Assembly (NCBI GenBank): GCA_035063785.1
Contig: JAPSFS010000016.1
Span: 1-26,741 of the forward strand
Reading direction: 5' to 3'
DNA: 26,741 nucleotides
Source of the DNA: Comamonas_C sp026954015
GTDB taxonomy: Bacteria; Pseudomonadota; Gammaproteobacteria; Burkholderiales; Burkholderiaceae_C
Below are positions 15,126-22,530 of the stretch, one piece after another (position 1 is the stretch's first letter; the number at the start of each line of letters is the position of its first letter). The notes below the pieces were generated by a model. That model did not search any database, was not told where the DNA came from, and saw nothing but the letters and a program-made list of their open reading frames with translations. Both the position numbers and the translations under genes were made by a program.

Positions 15126-15242
15126 GGGCAACTCCGTGGTGGTGGGATGGAGCGCACTGAAACGCAGCCCGGCGTCGCAAGGGGTTGGGCGCAGCGCACC
15201 AATTTGTATCTGAACGTACGGGCGCGGCGTAAGCTCCCTCGC

Positions 15243-15803
15243 ATGCAGGCTGCATCCGCCCCACCTTTCGCGCCCGCCGCGCGGCGGCTCTTCACCGCGC
15301 TGTTTCCCGACGATGCGGCGTGCGCCGCCATCGTGGCCGCGCGTGCGCAGTGGCAGGGCCGTCCCGCGCGCGAGCGCCCGCGGCCCGGGCGCCTGCACGT
15401 CACGCTGCAGTTCTTCGACGCGGTGGACGCGGCGCGCGAGGCCGCGTGGCGCCAGGCGCTGGCGGCGCTGCGCTTTGCGCCGTTCGAGCTCACGCTGGCG
15501 CGCGCCGAGCTCTGGCACGCGCCGCACGGCACCATCGCGGTGCTGCGCGCCGATCCGTGCGACGCGCTGGCGCAGTTGCACGCCCGGACCGACGCCATTG
15601 CGCGCGAGGCCGGGCTGACGCCGGATGCGCGCCCTTGCAAGCCCCATCTGACCGCGCTGCGCCAGGCTGAACGGCTGGCGCCGCCGCCGCGGCTGCGCGA
15701 GCCCATCCGCTGGCGCGTGCAGGCGCTGCGGCTCGTCTGGTCCGACCTTGCGGCGCAGCCGCCGTGTTACCGGGTGCTCGGGCACTTTGGCGCGGGCGGC
15801 TAG
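15243..15803 (+). CDS. thpR: 2'-5' RNA ligase family protein (RNA 2',3'-cyclic phosphodiesterase)
   Basis: The 186-residue 2H-phosphoesterase has both HxT motifs: HVTLQFF (about 55-61) and HLTALR (about 136-141). It begins with RRLFTALFPDDAA, typical of the family. Members open 2',3'-cyclic phosphates and can join tRNA halves in vitro; the cellular role is unclear. ATG 15243 has no strong ribosome-binding site. It is transcribed divergently from the secreted-protein gene across a 117-bp gap. Confidence 0.88.
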   Translation: MQAASAPPFAPAARRLFTALFPDDAACAAIVAARAQWQGRPARERPRPGRLHVTLQFFDAVDAAREAAWRQALAALRFAPFELTLARAELWHAPHGTIAVLRADPCDALAQLHARTDAIAREAGLTPDARPCKPHLTALRQAERLAPPPRLREPIRWRVQALRLVWSDLAAQPPCYRVLGHFGAGG

Positions 15804-15880
15804 CGTGGCTTCGTAACGGTTCATTGCAACGTGCCGTCCGGCGCCGGCGTACCGTGGGCGCTTTGCAGGCAGGTGACGCC

Positions 15881-16711
15881 ATGGCATCGACGGTATTGAT
15901 CACGGGTTGTTCTTCGGGCATAGGCGCGGCGGCGGTGCGGGCATTCGCGGACCGGGGCTGGAACGTCGCGGCCACGCTGCGCAACCCGGCCGGGGCGCAG
16001 TTCGAGCAGGGCGCGGGTTGCGTGGAGGCCTTCGCGCTGGACGTGACGGACGCGCCGTGCGTCGAGCAGGCGGTGGCGCAGGCACAGGCGCGCTTCGGCC
16101 GCATCGACGTGCTCATCAACAACGCGGGCTACGGCCTGTTCGGCCCGTTCGAGACGGCCACGCCCGAGGCGATCCGGCGCCAGTTCGCGACCAACGTGGA
16201 GGGGGTGTTCGCGGTCACGCGCGCGGTGCTGCCCGGCATGCGCGCGCAGGGCAGCGGCGTGATCATCAACATCGCCTCGCTCACGGGGCTGGTGGCGATG
16301 CCGCTGTATTCGATCTACGCCGCGTCCAAGTACGCGGTGGTGGGGTTTTCCGAGTCGCTGAGCCACGAGCTCGCGCCGCTGGGCATCCGCGTGAAGGTGT
16401 TCGCGCCGGGCTCGGTCCATACCGATTTCTCGGGCCGCTCGATGGCGCGCACCTTCAAGGGCGACGGTGGGCCGTATGCCGCCTCCATCGCGAAGGTGCA
16501 GGCGGCGTTCGTGGCCAACCGCGCCAGCGGCGGGGCCGCGTCCTCGCCGCAGGCGCTGGGGCAGGCGCTCTACGGCGCCGCCACCGACGGCAGCGCGCAG
16601 GTGCGCTACGTGGTGGGCGCGGATGCACTGGAGACCATGCGCCTGCGCAAGGAGCTGGGCGAGGAGGCGCTGCTGGCCGGGCTGCGCCAGCACTTCGGGC
16701 TGGCGACCTGA
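15881..16711 (+). CDS. Short-chain dehydrogenase/reductase (classical SDR), substrate unknown
   Basis: This 276-residue oxidoreductase has TGCSSGIG (8-15), NNAG (80-83), Ser133, Tyr146 and Lys150 (YAASK). Arg34 in TLRNP follows the second beta strand and suggests NADP(H) use. The C-terminal part (RTFKGDGGPY, then QALYGAATDGSAQVRYVVG) fits the 17-beta-hydroxysteroid-dehydrogenase-like subgroup of SDRs with a long C-terminus. It lies 77 bp after the RNA ligase family gene in the same direction and 125 bp before proA, with no functional link visible. Confidence 0.88.
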   Translation: MASTVLITGCSSGIGAAAVRAFADRGWNVAATLRNPAGAQFEQGAGCVEAFALDVTDAPCVEQAVAQAQARFGRIDVLINNAGYGLFGPFETATPEAIRRQFATNVEGVFAVTRAVLPGMRAQGSGVIINIASLTGLVAMPLYSIYAASKYAVVGFSESLSHELAPLGIRVKVFAPGSVHTDFSGRSMARTFKGDGGPYAASIAKVQAAFVANRASGGAASSPQALGQALYGAATDGSAQVRYVVGADALETMRLRKELGEEALLAGLRQHFGLAT

Positions 16712-16823
16712 TACGGCCTTGCCTTCAAACGCATGACGGCGCTGGTTCGCCTTGTTCTGCGCCTGAATGCAAAACCGTAGAGACCACGGGCGGCGCGTGA
16801 TGGCCGCAGGCGGCCAAGTACGT

Positions 16824-16829
16824 CAGAAT
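16824..16829 (+). promoter_or_regulatory. Candidate -10 box just before proA
   Basis: CAGAAT lies 7 bases upstream of the proA ATG, so the predicted transcription start falls at or within a base of the start codon. No Shine-Dalgarno sequence is present between them. This would give a leaderless mRNA. The -35 region is not clear. Confidence 0.4.
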
Positions 16830-16836
16830 CCGCCCC

Positions 16837-18159
16837 ATGAACGCGCTCGACATCGCCGAATACACGCAGACCCTGGGCCTGCAGGCAAAAATGGCCTCAG
16901 CGCTGATGGCGCAAGCGTCGGCAGCTATCAAAAGCAAGGCGCTGCGTGCCCTGGCGCGGCGGCTGCGCGAGAGCCTGCAGCCGCTGGCCGAGGCCAATGC
17001 GCGCGACCTGGAGCGCGCCGTGGCCGCGGGCCTGGCCGCGCCCATGGTGGACCGCCTGCGCCTCACGCCCCAGGTGATCGAGACCTGCGCGCTCGGCTGC
17101 GAGCAGCTCGCGGCGATGCCCGACATCATCGGCGAGGTCATGGGCATGAAGCAGCAGGAGAGCGGCATCCGCGTGGGGCAGATGCGCGTGCCCATCGGCG
17201 TGTTCTGCATGATCTACGAGAGCCGCCCGAACGTGACCATCGAGGCGGCGGGCCTGTCCATCAAGAGCGGCAACGCGGCCATCCTGCGCGGCGGCTCCGA
17301 GGCGATCGACTCCAACCGGGCACTGGCCGCGCTGGTCACGCAGGCGCTGGCCGAGGCGGGGCTGCCCGAGCATGGCGTGCAGCTCGTCACGACGACGGAC
17401 CGCGCGGCCGTGGGCCAGCTCATCGCCATGCCGCAATGCGTCGACCTGGTGATCCCGCGCGGCGGCAAGGGGCTGATCGAGCGCATCAGCCGCGAGGCGC
17501 GCGTGCCTGTCATCAAGCACCTGGACGGCAACTGCCACAGCTACGTGGACGACCCGTGCGACCTGGACCTGGCCGTGAAGGTGGTGGACAACGCCAAGAC
17601 GCAGAAATTCAGCCCGTGCAACGCCACCGAGAGCCTGCTGGTGGCGCGCGGCGTGGCGGCCGCGTTTCTGCCGCGCATCGGCGCGGTGTTCGCGGCCAAG
17701 GGCGTGCAGATGCGCTGCGACGCCGAGGCGCTCGAAATTCTTGAACGAAATTGGCCTCAAACGCTTGCTGGGAAAGCGCAGGCAGCTATCAAACGGGAAG
17801 ATTTTCTGCGCCCCGCGCAGGAGGCGGACTGGTCCGAGGAATACCTGGCGCCCATCATCAGCGTGAAGGTGGTAGCGGGGCTTGAGGAAGCCATCGCGCA
17901 CATCAACCGCTACGGCAGCCACCACACCGACGCCATCCTCACCACCGACCACGTGCATGCGCAGCGCTTCCTGCGCGAGGTCGATTCCGCGAGCGTGATG
18001 GTCAACGCCAGCACGCGCTTTGCCGACGGTTTCGAGTACGGGCTGGGCGCGGAGATCGGCATCAGCACCGACAAGTTCCACGCGCGCGGCCCCGTGGGCA
18101 TCGAGGGGCTGACCTCGCTCAAGTGGGTGGTGCTGGGCGAAGGCGAGGTGCGCGGCTGA
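16837..18159 (+). CDS. proA: Gamma-glutamyl phosphate reductase
   Basis: Second step of proline synthesis: NADPH-dependent reduction of gamma-glutamyl phosphate to glutamate semialdehyde. The 440-residue protein contains the aldehyde-dehydrogenase-like active site KFSPCNATESLLV with Cys261, the segment VPIGVFCMIYESRPNVTIEA, and the C-terminal VNASTRFADGFEYGLGAEIG then ISTDKFHARGPVGIEGLTSL. It is about 23 residues longer than E. coli ProA (417). Residues about 304-319 (NWPQTLAGKAQAAIK) are encoded by repeat copy 8 and make up most of the excess. Residues 17-32 also match the repeat but align without a gap to other ProA proteins. No proB lies next to it. Confidence 0.96.
   Translation: MNALDIAEYTQTLGLQAKMASALMAQASAAIKSKALRALARRLRESLQPLAEANARDLERAVAAGLAAPMVDRLRLTPQVIETCALGCEQLAAMPDIIGEVMGMKQQESGIRVGQMRVPIGVFCMIYESRPNVTIEAAGLSIKSGNAAILRGGSEAIDSNRALAALVTQALAEAGLPEHGVQLVTTTDRAAVGQLIAMPQCVDLVIPRGGKGLIERISREARVPVIKHLDGNCHSYVDDPCDLDLAVKVVDNAKTQKFSPCNATESLLVARGVAAAFLPRIGAVFAAKGVQMRCDAEALEILERNWPQTLAGKAQAAIKREDFLRPAQEADWSEEYLAPIISVKVVAGLEEAIAHINRYGSHHTDAILTTDHVHAQRFLREVDSASVMVNASTRFADGFEYGLGAEIGISTDKFHARGPVGIEGLTSLKWVVLGEGEVRG
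16887..16933 (+). repeat. Palindromic repeat, copy 7, in the 5' part of proA
   Basis: AAAATGGCCTCAGCGCT begins this copy and GGCAGCTATCAAAA ends it, with the inner arms reduced to GCGC pairs. It encodes KMASALMAQASAAIK in frame. Because ProA has normal length here, this is either a replacement of native sequence or native sequence that resembles the repeat. Confidence 0.55.
17748..17793 (+). repeat. Palindromic repeat, copy 8, inserted in the 3' part of proA
   Basis: AAATTGGCCTCAAACGCTTG begins the copy, followed by CTGGGAAAGCGCAGG and CAGCTATCAAA. The arms CGCTT and AAGCG remain paired. It encodes NWPQTLAGKAQAAIK in frame before the conserved ADWSEEYLAP segment, where ProA proteins normally have a shorter variable loop. 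Confidence 0.85.
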
Positions 18160-18181
18160 ACGGCCCGCGCGCGATGCGGCC

Positions 18182-19660
18182 ATGAAGATCATCATCGTTG
18201 GAGCCGGGCGCGTGGGCACCGGCGTGGCCGAGAGCCTGGTGTCGGAAAAGAACGACATCACCGTGATCGACCACGACGCCGAAGGCCTGCGCGAGCTGCA
18301 GCAGCGCTTCGACCTGCGCGGCGTGGTTGGCAGCGGCACCGACCCGGCGGTGCTGGCCGAGGCGGGCGCGAAGGACACCGACCTGCTCATCGCCTGCGCG
18401 CCGCAGGACGAGACCAACCTCGTGTGCTGCAAGCTCGCGTGGATGCAGTTCGCCATCCCCACGCGCATCGCCCGGGTGCGTGCGCGCGGCTTCGAGGACG
18501 GCAGCGAACTGCTGTCCAAGGAAGGCTTCGCGGTCGATCACATCCTGTGCCCCGAGGATTCGCTCACGCGCTACATCACCCTGCTCGTCGAATACCCCGA
18601 GGCGCTGCAGGTGCGCGAGTTCGCGGGCGGGCGCGCCTGCCTCGTGTCGGCGCGCGCGCGCCTGGGCGCGCCGGCCGTGGGCGTGAAGATCGGCAAGCTG
18701 CGCGAGCAGATGCCCGAGGTGGCGATGCGCATCGTCGCCATCTACCGGCGCTTCACCGAAGGGCCCGACCGCTTCGTGCCCTGCGACGGCGAGACCTACA
18801 TCGAGCCGGGCGACGAGGTCTTCGTGCTCGCGGGCCGCGCGCGCATCGCGCAGGTGCTCGCCGCGCTGCACCGGCGCGAGGGCCAGCCCGCGCGCCCCGT
18901 GCGGCGCATCATGGTGGCGGGCGCGTCCAGCGTGGGCGAGCGCCTGGCGCAGGAGCTTGCGCGCCAGACCGGGCGCTTTCACATCAAGATCATCGAGGAA
19001 GACGCCGAGCGCTGCGAGCAGCTTGCCGCGCGCGTACCCGAGGGCGTGCTGATCCTGCACGGCGAGGCATCGGACGAAGACCTGCTCGCCGAGGAGGGCG
19101 TGGAAGAAACCGACCTGTTCCTCTCGCTTTCGGACGACGACGAGGACAACATCATGGCGAGCCTGCTGGGCAAGCGCATGGGCGCGCGCCGCGTGCTCGC
19201 GCTCATCAACCGCCACAGCTACGCCGACCTGATGCACGGCACGCAGATCGACATTGCGCTCTCGCCCGCGCAGACCATCCTGGGCGAGCTGCTGACCTAC
19301 GTGCGCCGCGGCGACGTGCAGGCGGTGCACAGCCTGCGCCGGGGCGTCGCCGAGGCGCTGGAGGTGGTGGTGCGCGGCGACCGCAAGAATTCGCGCGTCG
19401 TGGGCCGGCGCGTGCAGGATCTGCCGCTGCCGCCCGAGGTACACATCGGCCTCATCGTGCGCAACCTGCCCGACCCCGAGGCGCCGCCCCCCGCTGACGG
19501 CGCGGCTGCGCGGCCCGACAGGCCTGCCGAGCCGGAAATCATCATCCCGCGCAGCCACACCGTGCTCGAAAGCAACGACCACGTGGTGTTCTTCCTGCCG
19601 CGCAAGCGCCTGGTCAAGGAGGTCGAAGAACTGTTTCGCGTGCGCGCCACGTTCTTCTGA
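18182..19660 (+). CDS. trkA: Trk system potassium uptake regulatory protein
   Basis: The 492-residue cytoplasmic protein gates the TrkH channel in response to NAD(H)/ATP. It has two RCK halves: the first begins MKIIIVGAGRVGTGVAESLV with Asp in VIDHD, the second begins near 240 with IMVAGASSVGERLAQELA. Each is followed by a TrkA-C domain. The second TrkA-C has an acidic/proline-rich insert (NLPDPEAPPPADGAAARPDR) of about 25 residues. Downstream trkH starts 6 bp after the stop, and proA ends 22 bp upstream. No Shine-Dalgarno sequence is visible. Confidence 0.96.
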   Translation: MKIIIVGAGRVGTGVAESLVSEKNDITVIDHDAEGLRELQQRFDLRGVVGSGTDPAVLAEAGAKDTDLLIACAPQDETNLVCCKLAWMQFAIPTRIARVRARGFEDGSELLSKEGFAVDHILCPEDSLTRYITLLVEYPEALQVREFAGGRACLVSARARLGAPAVGVKIGKLREQMPEVAMRIVAIYRRFTEGPDRFVPCDGETYIEPGDEVFVLAGRARIAQVLAALHRREGQPARPVRRIMVAGASSVGERLAQELARQTGRFHIKIIEEDAERCEQLAARVPEGVLILHGEASDEDLLAEEGVEETDLFLSLSDDDEDNIMASLLGKRMGARRVLALINRHSYADLMHGTQIDIALSPAQTILGELLTYVRRGDVQAVHSLRRGVAEALEVVVRGDRKNSRVVGRRVQDLPLPPEVHIGLIVRNLPDPEAPPPADGAAARPDRPAEPEIIIPRSHTVLESNDHVVFFLPRKRLVKEVEELFRVRATFF

Positions 19661-19666
19661 CCCGCC

Positions 19667-21133
19667 ATGCGAGATCTCGCCATCGTCGCGCGCGTGCTCG
19701 GCATGCTGCTGTGCATCTTCTCGGCCGGGCTGCTGCTGCCGCTGGCGATCTCGATAGCGTGGAACGACGGGCTGTGGCGCATCTACGCGTTCTCGGGCCT
19801 CACGATCGCGGCCGTGGGCGGCGGGCTGTGGTGGTGGTTGCGCCGCCAGAGCCGCGACCTGCTGCCGCGTCACGGCGTGATCCTCGCCACGCTCTCGTGG
19901 GTGATGCTGCCGCTGGCGGCGGCGCTGCCGCTGTGGCTCGCGCTCACCTTCGTCGGCCACATGCTCACGTTCACGCATGTGTATTTCGAAGCCGTCTCCG
20001 CGCTCACCACCACGGGCGCGACGGTGATCCGCGGCGTGGACCTGCTCCCGCTCTCGCTCAACGTCTGGCGCACCTTCCTGCAGTGGATCGGCGGCATGGG
20101 CATCCTCATCATGGCGATGGCGGTGCTGCCCATGCTCGGCGTGGGCGGCAGCCAGCTCTTTCGCGCCGAGGCCGCCGGGCCGATCAAGGACGCCAAGCTC
20201 ACCCCGCGCATCACCGAGACGGCCAACGGCATGTGGGGCGTGTACGTGGCGATCTCCAGCGCCTGCGCGCTGGCGTTCTGGGCCGGCGGCATGCGGCCGA
20301 TGGACGCGCTCATGCACACCTTCGCCACGATGAGCCTGGGCGGCCTGTCCTCGCACGACGCGGGCTTTGCGTGGTTTCACTCGCCACTGCTCGAAGCCAT
20401 TGCCGCCGTCTTCATGGTGCTGGCGAGCTGCAATTTCACGCTCTACTTCGTGGCGCTGCGCCGGCGCAAATGGCGCGGGCTGTGGCGCGACCCCGAGGCG
20501 CGCGCCACCGTGGGCGTGCTGCTCGGCGCCGGCCTGCTGGTCTCGTTCATCCTCTGGGCCAAGGGCGTGTACGCGCCGCTGCAGGCGCTGCGCTACGGGA
20601 TGTTTCACACCGTCTCAGTCGCCACCACCACGGGTTTTGCGAGCGTGGACTACCCGCACTGGCCGGTGTTCGTGCCGGTGTTCCTGCTGCTGCTCTCGGG
20701 CGTGGCCACCAGCGCGGGCTCGACGGGCGGCGGCATCAAGATGGTGCGCATGCTCATCCTCGTCAAGCAGGCGCGGCGCGAGCTCACGCGGCTCGTGCAC
20801 CCGCATGCCGCGCAGCCCGTGGTGCTGGGGGGCAGCGTGGTCGACAACCGCATGATCTTCTCGGTGCTCGCGTTCATGCTGGTGTACGGCGCCACGGTCT
20901 TCGTGCTGTGCATGGCGCTGCTGCTCGCCGATGTCGAGCCGCTCACCGCGTTCTCCATGGTGGTCTCGAGCGTGAACTGCACCGGCACCGGCCCTGGCGC
21001 ACTCGGCGTGGGTGTCGGCTACGGCCAGCTCACCGATTTCCAGATCTGGGTGTGCACGCTGGGCATGCTGCTCGGGCGCCTGGAGATCCTGAGCTTCATC
21101 GCACTGCTGTCGCCCGCGTTCTGGCGACGGTAA
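19667..21133 (+). CDS. trkH: Trk system potassium uptake protein (channel subunit)
   Basis: The 488-residue inner-membrane protein imports K+ together with TrkA. Multiple hydrophobic segments and four pore loops are visible: TTTGAT (114-119), ATMSLGGLSS, VATTTGFAS and VNCTGTGPG. Each has the central Gly of the selectivity filter. The gene follows trkA by 6 bp, so the two are surely co-transcribed. ATG 19667 has no Shine-Dalgarno sequence. Confidence 0.96.
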   Translation: MRDLAIVARVLGMLLCIFSAGLLLPLAISIAWNDGLWRIYAFSGLTIAAVGGGLWWWLRRQSRDLLPRHGVILATLSWVMLPLAAALPLWLALTFVGHMLTFTHVYFEAVSALTTTGATVIRGVDLLPLSLNVWRTFLQWIGGMGILIMAMAVLPMLGVGGSQLFRAEAAGPIKDAKLTPRITETANGMWGVYVAISSACALAFWAGGMRPMDALMHTFATMSLGGLSSHDAGFAWFHSPLLEAIAAVFMVLASCNFTLYFVALRRRKWRGLWRDPEARATVGVLLGAGLLVSFILWAKGVYAPLQALRYGMFHTVSVATTTGFASVDYPHWPVFVPVFLLLLSGVATSAGSTGGGIKMVRMLILVKQARRELTRLVHPHAAQPVVLGGSVVDNRMIFSVLAFMLVYGATVFVLCMALLLADVEPLTAFSMVVSSVNCTGTGPGALGVGVGYGQLTDFQIWVCTLGMLLGRLEILSFIALLSPAFWRR

Positions 21134-21158
21134 GCCGCATCGGCCCGCGCCGGTTCCC

Positions 21159-21164
21159 TAGAAT
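21159..21164 (+). promoter_or_regulatory. Candidate -10 box upstream of gshA
   Basis: TAGAAT lies 38 bases before the gshA ATG in the 69-bp gap after trkH. It suggests that gshA can be transcribed separately from trkAH. No clear -35 was found. Confidence 0.4.
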
Positions 21165-21202
21165 GCACGGCTGATTCCCTACTGGCGAGACGAGACACCC
21201 GC

Positions 21203-22471
21203 ATGGTCCCCCACCTCATCACTGCCCTGACCGGCCCGATCAACGAGCTGGAGCAGCGCATGCTCGATGCGATGCCCGCGATCGAGCGCTGGTTTCGCCT
21301 GGAATGGATGGAGCACACGCCGCCGTTCTACACCTCGGTCGCGCTGCGCAACGCGGGTTTCAAGCTCGCGCCGGTCGACACCAGCCTGTTTCCCCACGGC
21401 TGGCACAACCTCACGCCCGAGATGCTGCCGCTGGCGGTGCAGGCGGCGATGGCGGCGATCGAAAAGATCTGCCCCGAGGCGCGCAATCTGCTGATCATTC
21501 CCGAGAACCACCTGCGCGGCCCGTCGGACCTCGCCGACGTGGCGCAGTTGCAGCACATCTTCAACCTCGCGGGCCTGAACGTGCGCGTGGGCTCGATCGA
21601 CCCCGAGCTCAAGAAAAGCATCAGCTACACGCTGCCCGGCGGCGAGAGCGTCGAGGTCGAGCCCGCGCTGCGGCTGCGCCGGCGCGTGGGCCTCAAGCAC
21701 TTCGACCCCTGCACCATCCTGCTGAACAACGAGCTGACCGCGGGCGCTCCGGGCATCCTCGAAGAGCTGTATGAGCAATACCTGCTGCCGCCGCTGCAGG
21801 CGGGCTGGACGGTGCGCCGACGCAGCCGCCACTTCCAGAGCTACGAAGACGTGGGCAAGCGCTTCGGCAAGATGCTGGGCATAGACCACTGGCTGATCCA
21901 CCCGATCAGCGCGAACGCCGAGGCAGGCAGCGGCAAGAAGTCGCTCGACGCGCTGCGCGCGGCTGTCGATCTCGTGCTGACCAAGGTGCGGCGCAAGTAC
22001 AAGGAATACGGCATCGGCGAAAAGCCCTTCGTCGTCATCAAGGCCGACGACGCAGCCGACAGCGCGGGCGTGGCGTTGCTGCGCGATGTGCGCGAGCTTG
22101 AAGCGCTGGCCGAGGACGCGCGGCTGCCCCGCAGCGGCCACTGGCTGGTGCAGGAAGGCGTGCTCACGCAGGAGCGCATGCACGAGGCCGTGGCCGAGCC
22201 GGTGGTCTACACCATGGACCGCTACGTCGTCGGCGGGGTGTACCGCGTGCATGCCGCCACCGACGCGACCGCGGTCGTCGCGTGCTCGCACGACGCACGC
22301 TACGTGCCGCTCGCGTTCGAGCACAGCACGCACCTGCCCCAGCCCGGCGTGCGCCCTGGCGCGAGCGCCCCCAACCGTTTCTACATGTACGGCGTCGTTG
22401 CGCGCCTGGCGATGCTCGCCGCGAGCTACGAGCTTGAGGCCACCGACCCGGAGCTGCAGGAGCTGGCCTGA
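21203..22471 (+). CDS. gshA: Glutamate-cysteine ligase
   Basis: First step of glutathione synthesis: ATP-dependent joining of glutamate and cysteine. The 422-residue protein begins MVPHLITALTGPINELE and has LLIIPENHLRGPSDLADVAQ, RRRSRHFQSYEDVGKRFGK and PFVVIKADDAADSAGVAL, which match the proteobacterial type first described from Acidithiobacillus and common in betaproteobacteria, different from the E. coli GshA family. The gene gshB lies 3.2 kb downstream in the same direction with kup and benE between. Confidence 0.9.
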   Translation: MVPHLITALTGPINELEQRMLDAMPAIERWFRLEWMEHTPPFYTSVALRNAGFKLAPVDTSLFPHGWHNLTPEMLPLAVQAAMAAIEKICPEARNLLIIPENHLRGPSDLADVAQLQHIFNLAGLNVRVGSIDPELKKSISYTLPGGESVEVEPALRLRRRVGLKHFDPCTILLNNELTAGAPGILEELYEQYLLPPLQAGWTVRRRSRHFQSYEDVGKRFGKMLGIDHWLIHPISANAEAGSGKKSLDALRAAVDLVLTKVRRKYKEYGIGEKPFVVIKADDAADSAGVALLRDVRELEALAEDARLPRSGHWLVQEGVLTQERMHEAVAEPVVYTMDRYVVGGVYRVHAATDATAVVACSHDARYVPLAFEHSTHLPQPGVRPGASAPNRFYMYGVVARLAMLAASYELEATDPELQELA

Positions 22472-22494
22472 CGCCCAGACGCAAGCCGCGCGCG

Positions 22495-22500
22495 CACAAT
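22495..22500 (+). promoter_or_regulatory. Candidate -10 box upstream of kup
   Basis: CACAAT lies 30 bases before the kup ATG in the short gap after gshA. It matches the -10 consensus moderately and has no obvious -35. Confidence 0.3.
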
Positions 22501-22530
22501 GGCGCCCCCGCGTCCAGCGTCTTCAGCCGC

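Noticed and set aside
15126..15242. ECF-type promoter in the gap between the secreted-protein gene and the RNA ligase family gene
   Set aside because: No match to the usual GGAAC / GTC-type pair could be recognised by eye; an autoregulated promoter is expected here but cannot be placed.
4757..17793. Repeats as a CRISPR array
   Set aside because: Copies are kilobases apart, imperfect, in both orientations and partly inside genes; there is no regular spacing and no cas gene.
18119..20608. Open frame of 829 codons on the minus strand across trkA and trkH
   Set aside because: Antisense shadow of two well recognised genes; composition is typical of reversed GC-rich coding sequence.
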